From contig CANCKV010000143.1 in the NCBI GenBank assembly GCA_947378615.1, forward strand, positions 1-7,520: a DNA stretch of 7,520 nt, in the 5' to 3' direction. Positions 1 through 5,445 of the stretch are shown in pieces. The translations under genes were made by a program, and so were the position numbers. How positions within the stretch are numbered: position 1 is the first letter of the stretch; the number at the start of each line of letters is the position of its first letter. The notes under the pieces were generated by a model. It was not told the origin of the DNA and searched no databases. It saw only the letters and a list, made by a program, of their open reading frames with translations. The stretch is from Chitinophagaceae bacterium. GTDB taxonomy: Bacteria > Bacteroidota > Bacteroidia > Chitinophagales > Chitinophagaceae.

Positions 1-1
1 G

Positions 2-703
2 TTGCTTGATGTATTGAAAACTTTTATTATCAGTAAAAATTATGATAGTAGCGATGCCGTATTCATTGAGAAGCAGATGCAGCTGCACCTTACTGTAAAT
101 TTAGCTGAAGAACTTAGCCATGATATTTACCGTTCTGCTTTTGTGGGTATTCTTGGCATCATCAATTATAATTCTTGTAACAATAAATTTGCAAGGGAGA
201 TTGGAAAGGTCGCCGACGGAGTTTCGAACGCTTTTACCTTTTATTTTGTAAAGAAGAGGGAAGATTATTTGGAGAGTTTACGCAGACAGGCTGAAGAAGA
301 AAAAAAGGCATTGAGAGACAAGGAAGAAAGGGAAATAAAAGCACAACAAGCTGCTAAATTGAATGAAGAAAAAAGAAGAAAGGAAGAAGAAGATAGAAAA
401 CGGGAGGAATTGGAGGATAAGAAAAAAAGAGAAAGGGATGAAATGGAAGAAAAGAAAAGGAGAGAAATTGAAAGGCAAGAGGAAAAGAAAAGGCAGGAAA
501 GAGAAGATCAAGAAGAAAGAAAAAGACAGGAAAGAAAAGAAAAAAGGAAAAGAAGAGGAAAGGTATTGAATAATATTTGGAATTTTTTAAATGGAGATGG
601 AACCATCAATTCTCCAATGGGTATTATTGCAATGATTGGTTCAATTTTTTTAATGATGGGTATAATGTACTTATGGAAGCATTTTGAACGTTTTCTATAC
701 TAA
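2..703 (+). CDS. Tail-anchored protein with long charged helix (5'-truncated by window edge)
   Basis: Unrecognised protein; 233 residues are visible and the true start probably lies before the window, since the first in-frame codon is only a TTG. Residues about 1-82 look like a compact, mostly helical domain with hydrophobic stretches (near FVGILGIINY). Residues about 85-187 are almost only E, K, R, D and Q in alternating acidic and basic blocks (such as EEKRRKEEEDRKREELEDKK), typical of an ER/K single alpha helix or a coiled coil. A basic cluster (KRKRRGK, 181-187) precedes one hydrophobic segment at about 205-225 (GIIAMIGSIFLMMGIMYL) and a short tail ending ERFLY. By the positive-inside rule the N-terminal domain and rod would be cytoplasmic and anchored to the inner membrane by the C-terminus. 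The rod coding stretch is extremely purine-rich, which creates spurious overlapping ORFs. The function is unknown; a membrane-tethered spacer or scaffold is inference. Confidence 0.85.
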   Translation: MLDVLKTFIISKNYDSSDAVFIEKQMQLHLTVNLAEELSHDIYRSAFVGILGIINYNSCNNKFAREIGKVADGVSNAFTFYFVKKREDYLESLRRQAEEEKKALRDKEEREIKAQQAAKLNEEKRRKEEEDRKREELEDKKKRERDEMEEKKRREIERQEEKKRQEREDQEERKRQERKEKRKRRGKVLNNIWNFLNGDGTINSPMGIIAMIGSIFLMMGIMYLWKHFERFLY

Positions 704-940
704 AAAATTGGAAAAATTCATGTAATGTATTTATTATTGGCGTTATGCTAGTTTTGATTTTGTTTTTTTAAAGACAAAAATAATTGATAAGTTATAAATT
801 ATGTATTCCATTTAATATAATTAATTTTTATATAGTTATATAATTTGTTTATCAATGACGTCAATAATTCTAAAGTAAAGGTTAAATTATTAACAAATTT
901 CATGTACTAAGATATTTTAAAAAAAAGGAAGATTGTAAAA
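704..940. other. AT-rich intergenic stretch
   Basis: There is no credible gene here. An AT-only hairpin (arms 758-767 and 770-779, one T-G wobble, 2-base loop) could weakly terminate the preceding gene. TAGTTTTG at 749-756 matches the Bacteroides -7 box TAnnTTTG but has no TTTG at the expected upstream distance and overlaps nothing obvious, so it may be chance. An 8-bp palindrome TGACGTCA lies at 856-863. The rest is low-complexity A/T. Confidence 0.5.
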
Positions 941-1033
941 ATGGAATTGCATGAGTTGAGTAGTAATTCAATAAAAAAACACCAATTGGCTAATCAAATT
1001 ATTGCAAATTCAAATTATCTTAGAAAAATGTAA
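941..1033 (+). CDS. Possible 30-residue small ORF
   Basis: An ATG at 941 opens a 30-codon frame ending in TAA at 1031-1033, encoding a polar peptide that starts MELHELSSNS and ends NYLRKM. The best reason to take it seriously is AAGGAAGA at 925-932, a good Shine-Dalgarno-like purine run 8 bases before the ATG, better than at most other starts in this window. The peptide has no signal peptide, membrane segment or recognisable domain. It could be a leader peptide, a small protein, the stub of a decayed gene, or chance in AT-rich DNA. It lies 93 bases before the zinc-ribbon gene. Confidence 0.25.
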   Translation: MELHELSSNSIKKHQLANQIIANSNYLRKM

Positions 1034-1089
1034 CAAGGATGTTTATTAATTTATTAAAAGTTAAAAATGATTATTCCATTGTTGATATA

Positions 1090-1108
1090 AATACTTTATT
1101 AAAGTATT
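1090..1108. promoter_or_regulatory. Perfect 8-bp inverted repeat just upstream of the zinc-ribbon gene
   Basis: AATACTTT (1090-1097), a 3-base centre ATT, and AAAGTATT (1101-1108) form a perfect inverted repeat ending 18 bases before the ATG at 1127. As DNA it has the size and symmetry of an operator for a dimeric regulator. As RNA it would form a tight hairpin in the leader next to the ribosome entry region. Which of these applies, if either, cannot be told from sequence. Confidence 0.4.
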
Positions 1109-1126
1109 GGTTAAAGATTGTAAATT

Positions 1127-1867
1127 ATGAAATGTGTCGGTTGTAATTTTGAATATGGTACCTATAAGCGTTTTTGTCCAGAATGTGGGGCAAAACAGCC
1201 TGAGCTGAAATGTTTGGGTTGTGGATTTGTTTTTATTGGAGAACTTCCAAAGTTTTGTCCTGAATGTGGAAAGGGTCAAACAGAAACAGGTTCGAAAGAA
1301 AGCATCATTGGGGATAAGAATTTGGTATCTACAAGTGGGGGTGACATTGCAAATACTAAGATAACAGGTGGTCATGTAAATGTTCATTATCATGAAGTGG
1401 ATGATTCAAACAAGCTTATTCAATGTGACATTTCTGGTAAGAGAATATTAAAGTCGGAAAGCGTCTTGTGTCTTGCCTGCAACAAGCATGTGGCTGAAGA
1501 ATGTTTTGATAGAACAAAATATCGATGTATTAATTGTGAGCAGAAAGCAAAAACAGAATTTACAAACATTATTTTAGACTTTATTTTTGATGGGAGGAGG
1601 TTTGATGGAGAGGAGGATAAGAAAATCTTGGAAGAACATAGGAAACGATTGGTATTGTCAGGAGAAGAGGCTAAGACAATGATATTGGAAGAAAGGATTA
1701 AGATACATTTACAACATTCGAGTTATTTCTTAATTAAACCAAATGGTATAATATTTAGTATTGAAACTGATAGTGAAATAGACAAAGAGCTAGATAGGAG
1801 AAAAAAAGCTGATTGGACAGAAGAAGATTGGGAAAGATTTAGGCGAAGCAATGAAGAAGAAGATTAA
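1127..1867 (+). CDS. Multi-zinc-ribbon protein with Cys-rich third cluster
   Basis: A 246-residue soluble protein of unknown function. Two zinc ribbons open it: C3-x2-C6 with C17-x2-C20, and C29-x2-C32 with C44-x2-C47, each second knuckle reading FCPECG. Residues about 58-90 form a short linker rich in G, D, N, I and V (IIGDKNLVSTSGGDIANTK, then ITGGHVNVHYH), resembling repetitive beta linkers in bacterial multidomain signalling proteins; that likeness is an impression. A third cysteine cluster follows: C100, C115-x2-C118, H121, C126, C134-x2-C137, consistent with a treble-clef or B-box-like fold binding one or two zinc ions. Residues about 145-195 are predicted helical, with a DGRRFDGEEDKKILEEHR stretch resembling acidic helical-hairpin modules. 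The C-terminus is highly charged (WTEEDWERFRRSNEEED). The ATG at 1127 sits exactly at the first ribbon, so the start is secure, though no Shine-Dalgarno is visible. An adaptor or regulatory role is inference. Confidence 0.93.
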   Translation: MKCVGCNFEYGTYKRFCPECGAKQPELKCLGCGFVFIGELPKFCPECGKGQTETGSKESIIGDKNLVSTSGGDIANTKITGGHVNVHYHEVDDSNKLIQCDISGKRILKSESVLCLACNKHVAEECFDRTKYRCINCEQKAKTEFTNIILDFIFDGRRFDGEEDKKILEEHRKRLVLSGEEAKTMILEERIKIHLQHSSYFLIKPNGIIFSIETDSEIDKELDRRKKADWTEEDWERFRRSNEEED

Positions 1868-1960
1868 TTTTTAATATGGTTAGGTAGAAAACTTGTGATT
1901 TAAAATTAAGAATTTTATTTATTTTTATTAGAACTATTTTTTTATTTAATCCCCACTTAT

Positions 1961-1968
1961 TACTTTTG
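1961..1968 (+). promoter_or_regulatory. Candidate -7 promoter box before the 2144 gene
   Basis: TACTTTTG matches the Bacteroides vegetative -7 consensus TAnnTTTG exactly. The expected -33 TTTG is only approximated by a T-run around 1937-1943. If used, transcription would start near 1975, and the transcript would carry the nested stem structure at 1993-2098 before the ATG at 2144. Confidence 0.4.
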
Positions 1969-1992
1969 CGGCATGATAACATAGAGAATAAC

Positions 1993-2098
1993 GAATCTCA
2001 AATGTGTATTCTGATATAGAACGTACGAAATTGTGTTTCTACATAATTTCCCGAAAAGTGTTATAGAATACGTTACACTACACATAAACAGGAGATTC
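1993..2098 (+). ncRNA. Nested stem structure, candidate structured leader
   Basis: Four complementary segments are nested in order: GAATCTC 1993-1999 with GAGATTC 2092-2098; ATGTGTA 2002-2008 with TACACAT 2079-2085; AACGTA 2020-2025 with TACGTT 2069-2074; and a terminal hairpin GAAATTGTG 2027-2035 with CATAATTTC 2042-2050, closed by the loop TTTCTA and containing one G-U pair. All pairs are exact except that wobble, which favours plus-strand RNA. The element ends 45 bases before the ATG at 2144 and follows a -7-like box. It matches no riboswitch class I recognise. It may be a cis-regulatory leader, a small RNA or an imperfect DNA palindrome from a mobile element. No covariation data are available. 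Confidence 0.4.
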
Positions 2099-2143
2099 AG
2101 GGCAAATAAATTATTAATAAATCTTTAAAAAAAAGTGATTATT

Positions 2144-2686
2144 ATGAATTATTATGCCCAAAATGTAGAAAAATCTACAAAGAATGTACTGATTTCTCTT
2201 AATGCAGTTGTTGATTTTACAAATACATGTTCCACACTTAATGCTTACTTCAACTTTAATGAAAAAGCTTACAAAGCATTTGTTGATAAAGCTGCTTTAG
2301 TAAGAAAGCCGAGTGACTTGACAAAGGCAAACTCTTTATTGAGTCTTCCTCCTAAACCTTATGTACTTGACTTCTTGAAGAAAGTAATGCTGTATGATGA
2401 GTTTAATCCGTATTTTTTCTACCCTAGATTCAACTGTCAAGTAGAAAATTATTATCCTCAAATGCGAAATTGGATGAATAGACATTTATCTAAGGAATTT
2501 GCTGAGAGGATTCAAATTATCTCGCTTGATTGTGTGAATAGCGCAACCGTACTTATTGAGAGTAATAGTACCTTTCAATTAACTGAATTTAGTGGTTTGT
2601 ATGTAAAAATGGGTAGTGAAGATTGTCCTAATTGGAAAGCCGTCTATTCGCTATTAGATCATCAAATAAATAGTTGTACGGTTTAA
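2144..2686 (+). CDS. Hypothetical protein, 180 residues
   Basis: I do not recognise this family. The frame can be opened at a GTG (2135), but the ATG three codons later (2144, MNYYAQNVEK) is the better start; the leader is A-rich with no clear Shine-Dalgarno. The protein is soluble with no signal peptide or membrane segment. Residues about 1-60 look helical. A Tyr/Phe/Pro-rich middle follows (FNPYFFYPRFNC, about 87-98; ENYYPQMRNWMNRHL, about 101-115). Residues about 122-156 alternate hydrophobic and polar like beta strands (IQIISLDC, ATVLIES, FQLTEFSGLYVKM). Scattered cysteines (30, 98, 130, 161, 178) form no metal-site pattern. Its TAA stop is the first three bases of a heptad repeat array. 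It is separated from the ATPase gene by 368 bases, so cotranscription is uncertain. It could be the partner of that ATPase, but only proximity suggests it. Confidence 0.8.
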   Translation: MNYYAQNVEKSTKNVLISLNAVVDFTNTCSTLNAYFNFNEKAYKAFVDKAALVRKPSDLTKANSLLSLPPKPYVLDFLKKVMLYDEFNPYFFYPRFNCQVENYYPQMRNWMNRHLSKEFAERIQIISLDCVNSATVLIESNSTFQLTEFSGLYVKMGSEDCPNWKAVYSLLDHQINSCTV

Positions 2687-2739
2687 GTACTAAGTACTAA
2701 GTATTAGGTTGTACGTTTTACGTTTTACGTTGTACTTTA
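2684..2739 (+). repeat. Heptad tandem array A (8 units), starting on a stop codon
   Basis: Eight consecutive 7-bp units without gaps follow the consensus TAMGTNN: two TAAGTAC, then TAAGTAT, TAGGTTG, two TACGTTT, TACGTTG and TACTTTA. The first unit includes the TAA stop of the upstream gene. Because 7 is one more than a multiple of 3, the first three units place a TAA stop in each of the three frames. A stray TACGTTA-like unit occurs at 2754-2760. Confidence 0.9.
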
Positions 2740-3027
2740 AAACAGAGTGACTTGTACGTTAAGATGCTCGATTTATTTTGGTTGCATACCCGTTGCATTA
2801 CCATTTTAAGAGTGTCTTGAGTAAGTTCTAGGTTCTATAAAGAATCTAGAACTTACTACTTTTCGTTTTCAGATTCATTACTTTAATTTACTCTAAAAAA
2901 ATGGCAGTGAACATAGGCTAACCTACACTTTTTCTGGTAAAAAGCTGCTAACTGCTGTGGATAAAAATTCCGAAAAAATACTTATGCAGATAGTGAAAAT
3001 ATATTTTATCATGAAGTGTAGTACGAC
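2740..3027. other. Intergenic region, no gene seen
   Basis: No open frame of useful length is present on either strand. It holds an imperfect direct repeat (GTTGCATACC at 2781-2790 and GTTGCATTACC at 2792-2802) and the strong hairpin at 2820-2857. From 2858 on nothing stands out until the promoter-like box at 3028. Confidence 0.6.
2820..2857 (+). terminator. Long hairpin, candidate terminator after the 2144 gene
   Basis: Two 16-base arms (2820-2835 and 2842-2857; the left begins AGTAAGTTCT, the right ends AGAACTTACT) enclose a 6-base loop TATAAA. Fifteen pairs are Watson-Crick; the last is a G-U wobble in plus-strand RNA but an A-C mismatch in minus-strand RNA, so the plus strand is favoured. 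The following bases (ACTTTTCGTTTTC) are U-rich but not a clean U-tract, so terminator is the likeliest but not certain reading. Confidence 0.5.
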
Positions 3028-3035
3028 TAGTTTTG
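3004..3035 (+). promoter_or_regulatory. Candidate promoter for the AAA ATPase gene
   Basis: TAGTTTTG at 3028-3035 is an exact match to the Bacteroides -7 box TAnnTTTG. A TTTT at 3004-3007, 20 bases upstream, is one base from the -33 TTTG. The predicted start near 3042 would leave a leader of only about a dozen bases before the ATG at 3055. Confidence 0.5.
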
Positions 3036-3054
3036 CTGCTTAAACTTTCAAATC

Positions 3055-4251
3055 ATGGTACAGAATAACATATTTGGTTTACCAACCAAAACGGTAGACT
3101 TATCCCTAATAAATAACCTACAACTAGACAGAATTATTGGGAACAGCAGGAATGGATTTATAGAGGAGACGAACCTTTTTCTTGCATTGTTTAGTACTGT
3201 GCCTAACAAACTCTTTGATTCAAGTAATCATTGCGAAAAATCTTTGGAATGGTTTCTAACGAACTACTCTGAAGAAGTAAAGGATAGTTATTTCGATTTT
3301 TCCTATCAGAAGTTACGTTTTCGTAAAAGTAAACATGCATACGATGATCCTGCTGATACAGTTGTAGTATCGGAAGAGGAATTACTGAACGGTACCCACA
3401 AAAATACGGAACCTAGGTTTGGCATTATTTGCTTGACTCTTTATGAAGACACCTTAATAACTTTTGATATCAAGGAAGATGTTGTGAGGATTCTGTATAG
3501 AAAAACACCATTTGAGAAGGTCATGACAATTTTGGAAGGGATTAGGAAATTCCCTTTGAAGGTAAAGGGGGATGCTGCAGAAATAAACCTGTTGGTAGAT
3601 AGTGACTTTGGCATTCAAACTAAGAAAATTCCTATCAATAGGCCAAAACTTAATATTGAAGATAATTATAATGATGATTTTAAGCCGATACACAATACTA
3701 TCTTGAGCAAATTGAATCAGGATAATCAAAAGGGTGTCGTGATTTTGCATGGCAAGCCTGGAACGGGTAAGACAAACTATATCAGGTACTTGATTACTTC
3801 TATCCAAAAGAATATCATTTTCTTACCTCCGAATATGGCCGCATCAATGGTGAATCCTGAATTTATCAATCTATTAACCGAAAATATCAACTCGGTATTA
3901 GTGATTGAAGATGCAGAGAATATTCTGATTGATAGAAAGACAAATGGAGGTTCTCCCGTTTCTGCATTATTAAATATCGCTGACGGCTTACTGTCGGATT
4001 GCCTTAGTATTCAGATTGTTTGCTCTTTCAATACGGATATTTCGAAGATTGATACCGCCCTATTACGGAAAGGGAGGTTGATTGGAATGTATGAGTTTAA
4101 TGAACTTACTGCCGAAAAATCACAGGCACTTTCGTATAAGTTGGGTTTCAAGACCACTATTACAGAACCGATGACTTTGGCTGCAATCTATAATCAGGAG
4201 GATATGGACTTTAGTGAAGAGAAAAGGAAAAGTATAGGATTTAAGAAATAA
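3055..4251 (+). CDS. AAA-family ATPase, single module, unknown N-terminal domain
   Basis: A 398-residue ATPase. The C-terminal half is an AAA module: Walker A GKPGTGKT at 233-240, Walker B VLVIEDAE at 281-288, a sensor-1-like Asn in CSFNTD (N326), and a second region of homology TALLRKGRLIG (334-344) with candidate arginine fingers R338 and R341, much as in classical AAA proteins of the Bcs1/CDC48/FtsH type. These imply ATP-driven remodelling by a ring oligomer; the substrate is unknown. Residues 1-200 match nothing I recognise and probably mix helices and strands (ETNLFLALFSTVPNKLF, FGIICLTLYEDTLITFDIK); they may determine the target. There is no membrane segment. After the AAA core only about 50 residues remain, so the small helical lid is short. 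The ATG at 3055 follows a promoter-like box at 3004-3035. No protease or nuclease domain is fused. A partner could be the unrecognised protein encoded at 2144-2686, but only proximity supports this. Confidence 0.95.
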   Translation: MVQNNIFGLPTKTVDLSLINNLQLDRIIGNSRNGFIEETNLFLALFSTVPNKLFDSSNHCEKSLEWFLTNYSEEVKDSYFDFSYQKLRFRKSKHAYDDPADTVVVSEEELLNGTHKNTEPRFGIICLTLYEDTLITFDIKEDVVRILYRKTPFEKVMTILEGIRKFPLKVKGDAAEINLLVDSDFGIQTKKIPINRPKLNIEDNYNDDFKPIHNTILSKLNQDNQKGVVILHGKPGTGKTNYIRYLITSIQKNIIFLPPNMAASMVNPEFINLLTENINSVLVIEDAENILIDRKTNGGSPVSALLNIADGLLSDCLSIQIVCSFNTDISKIDTALLRKGRLIGMYEFNELTAEKSQALSYKLGFKTTITEPMTLAAIYNQEDMDFSEEKRKSIGFKK

Positions 4252-4311
4252 GTCTTAGGTATTAAGTTATACGTTGTAAGTTATACGTTTTACGTTTTAA
4301 GTTTTAAGTTC
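4249..4311 (+). repeat. Heptad tandem array B (9 units), starting on a stop codon
   Basis: Nine uninterrupted 7-bp units with consensus TAMGTTN run from the TAA stop of the ATPase gene: TAAGTCT, TAGGTAT, TAAGTTA, TACGTTG, TAAGTTA, two TACGTTT, TAAGTTT and TAAGTTC. As in array A, the first unit contains the stop codon and the first three units give a TAA or TAG in all three frames. The unit sequences are related to arrays A and C but the order differs, so it is not a simple copy. Confidence 0.92.
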
Positions 4312-4327
4312 AAAAAAACTGAACTTA
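4305..4327 (+). terminator. Small hairpin at the end of array B
   Basis: TAAGTTCA (4305-4312) pairs exactly with TGAACTTA (4320-4327) across a 7-base A-rich loop. The last heptad of array B makes the left arm. No U-tract follows, so it may be a 3' end stabiliser or weak terminator for the ATPase transcript. Confidence 0.3.
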
Positions 4328-4361
4328 GTATATGCTGTGCGATATATTTTGCTTCTTTCTG

Positions 4362-4382
4362 ACTAACCACTAACCTCTAAAA
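4362..4382 (-). repeat. Short heptad run in the opposite orientation
   Basis: Two exact ACTAACC units and a third, degenerate TCTAAAA lie just before the gene at 4392. On the minus strand they read GGTTAGT, related to the TAGGTTA units of array C. With only two exact units this is weak. Confidence 0.4.
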
Positions 4383-4391
4383 ATATTATTT

Positions 4392-5240
4392 ATGTATCAA
4401 TTTAATCATTATTACAGGAGTCTTGTTGACAGTGACGAATTTTATGAGAAGAAGGCTACTTGTCGAAAACTCAATCTAGAACGTGATCTTGAGTTTATAT
4501 ATGACATAATAAATACAAATATCCCTGAGTACAATATTATATTTAACTATAGAGGGGAGGAAAGTGTCTTGAATGAAGCAGGGGAAGTTATACTTGCAAC
4601 TATTTATTTAATATCAACTAATATTTTAAATAAGAATGAAAGTTTTAATGAATTTAAAATAGAAATTTTTTCCGACAGAGCTCGCAACTATTATATCTCA
4701 TTCAGGTATGGCAAGTTTGGAAATATGTATTTATTCGGTTCTAGTTTTAAATGTTTTGGAAGGGCTGGAATGAAAAAGTATTTCGAACACATTCTTGAAT
4801 GGAGGCAACTATTTGGAACTTGTCTTTGGAAAAACCCTAAATGGTTCTGTGATGAAGATGTAAAGTTATTGCAACTACTGAACTCAGATTGTTCTATCAA
4901 GTTATACAATTATGTTCAGAATGGTATTATTAACGGACAGTATGATTACTTCCGATTTGGTCATGATTTTCACTTTATTCCGATGATTGGTATGCGAAAA
5001 GAAGGGATAGGTGAATTTAAAATCATTTCTAGCAAATCAGGTTATGGAATTTCTGGTGATAAAGATAAATTTACGGGTAAATTTTATGCCTTCTTAACTA
5101 CAGATGATTTCTTGGAAACTGAGAAAACGATTGCCTTTTGTTGTGAGGGTGCTATGGGATTGACTGATTTATTACATGAATATCCATATTGTGATAATAT
5201 AGGAGAGACCTATAGGCGTACAGAATTTAATACTTCTTGA
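4392..5240 (+). CDS. Unrecognised protein, first copy of a tandem paralogue pair
   Basis: A 282-residue soluble protein of no family I recognise, clearly homologous along its whole length to the product of the gene at 5580-6425 (by eye about one third identical). Shared landmarks: N-terminal MY-x-FNHYY (1-8); IPEY around 44-47; a strand-like FKIEIFSDRARNYYISFR (88-105); FKCFG at 119-123; an EH-x-L-x-W-x2-LF helix near 132-141; PMIGM at 197-201; FCCEG at 249-253; and the best-conserved block GLTDLLHEYPYCDNIGETYR (256-275) near the C-terminus. Conserved cysteines are C121, C250, C251 and C267. No signal peptide, membrane segment or known catalytic motif is visible. The ATG at 4392 is supported because the paralogue starts at the same residue. 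The gene lies between heptad arrays B and C. A role as an immunity-type or accessory protein is possible only by analogy with duplicated diverged genes; the sequence does not show it. Confidence 0.9.
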   Translation: MYQFNHYYRSLVDSDEFYEKKATCRKLNLERDLEFIYDIINTNIPEYNIIFNYRGEESVLNEAGEVILATIYLISTNILNKNESFNEFKIEIFSDRARNYYISFRYGKFGNMYLFGSSFKCFGRAGMKKYFEHILEWRQLFGTCLWKNPKWFCDEDVKLLQLLNSDCSIKLYNYVQNGIINGQYDYFRFGHDFHFIPMIGMRKEGIGEFKIISSKSGYGISGDKDKFTGKFYAFLTTDDFLETEKTIAFCCEGAMGLTDLLHEYPYCDNIGETYRRTEFNTS

Positions 5241-5286
5241 AGTGAATAGGTAAAGACATGAATAAATAACAGGACAAGAACATTTG
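5241..5286. other. Short spacer before heptad array C
   Basis: No feature is visible. Unlike arrays A and B, the repeat here begins 46 bases after the stop codon (TGA at 5238-5240) rather than on it. Confidence 0.5.
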
Positions 5287-5395
5287 TAAGTGGTTAAGTG
5301 ATACGTTGTAAGTTGTAAGTTATACGTTGTTATAAGTTGTAAGTAATAGGTTGTAAATAATAGGTTGTAAGTAATAGGTTATAGGTTAGAAGTAA
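5287..5395 (+). repeat. Heptad tandem array C (about 15 units), with phase slips
   Basis: About fifteen 7-bp units fit TARGTNN or TACGTTG, ending in a degenerate GAAGTAA and then an A-run. The phase slips twice: one extra T at 5294 and an extra TTA at 5330-5332. In the second half TAAGTAA or TAAATAA alternates with TAGGTTG (5340-5374), giving a 14-bp higher-order period, the sign of a local duplication of a two-unit block. It lies between the two paralogous genes. Confidence 0.9.
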
Positions 5396-5445
5396 AAAAA
5401 AACTTTATTATGATACTAGTTTCTCAAATTGTTTCAATAGCATTC

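Noticed and set aside
278..511. Minus-strand open frame rich in Phe and Leu
   Set aside because: It is the complement of the purine-rich rod-coding stretch; a run of F, L, P and S codons is the expected shadow of E/K/R codons.
363..569. Plus-strand overlapping frame of K, E, R and G
   Set aside because: It results from the same purine-only stretch read in another frame, with no start signal or domain of its own.
856..863. TGACGTCA palindrome as an operator
   Set aside because: An isolated 8-bp palindrome with no gene start nearby; easily chance.
1061..1393. Minus-strand frame opposite the zinc-ribbon gene
   Set aside because: It runs antisense to clear CxxC motifs and has no recognisable domain.
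1993..2098. Integron attC-like site or retron msr-msd
   Set aside because: The core motif GTTRRRY is not matched at the expected arm, and no integrase or reverse transcriptase is in the window.
2684..2739. CRISPR array
   Set aside because: Units are 7 bp with no spacers, and no cas gene is present.
2781..2802. Imperfect direct repeat of GTTGCAT as an integrase core site
   Set aside because: Only two imperfect copies are present and no recombinase or element boundary is nearby.
3454..3807. Minus-strand frame opposite the ATPase gene
   Set aside because: It is antisense to the ATPase including its Walker A region; low-complexity composition and no family features.
4343..4351. TATATTTTG as a -7 box for the first paralogue
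   Set aside because: It has three instead of two bases between TA and TTTG and no -33 element.
4691..4909. Minus-strand frame opposite the first paralogue
   Set aside because: It is antisense to a block conserved between the paralogues and shows nothing of its own.
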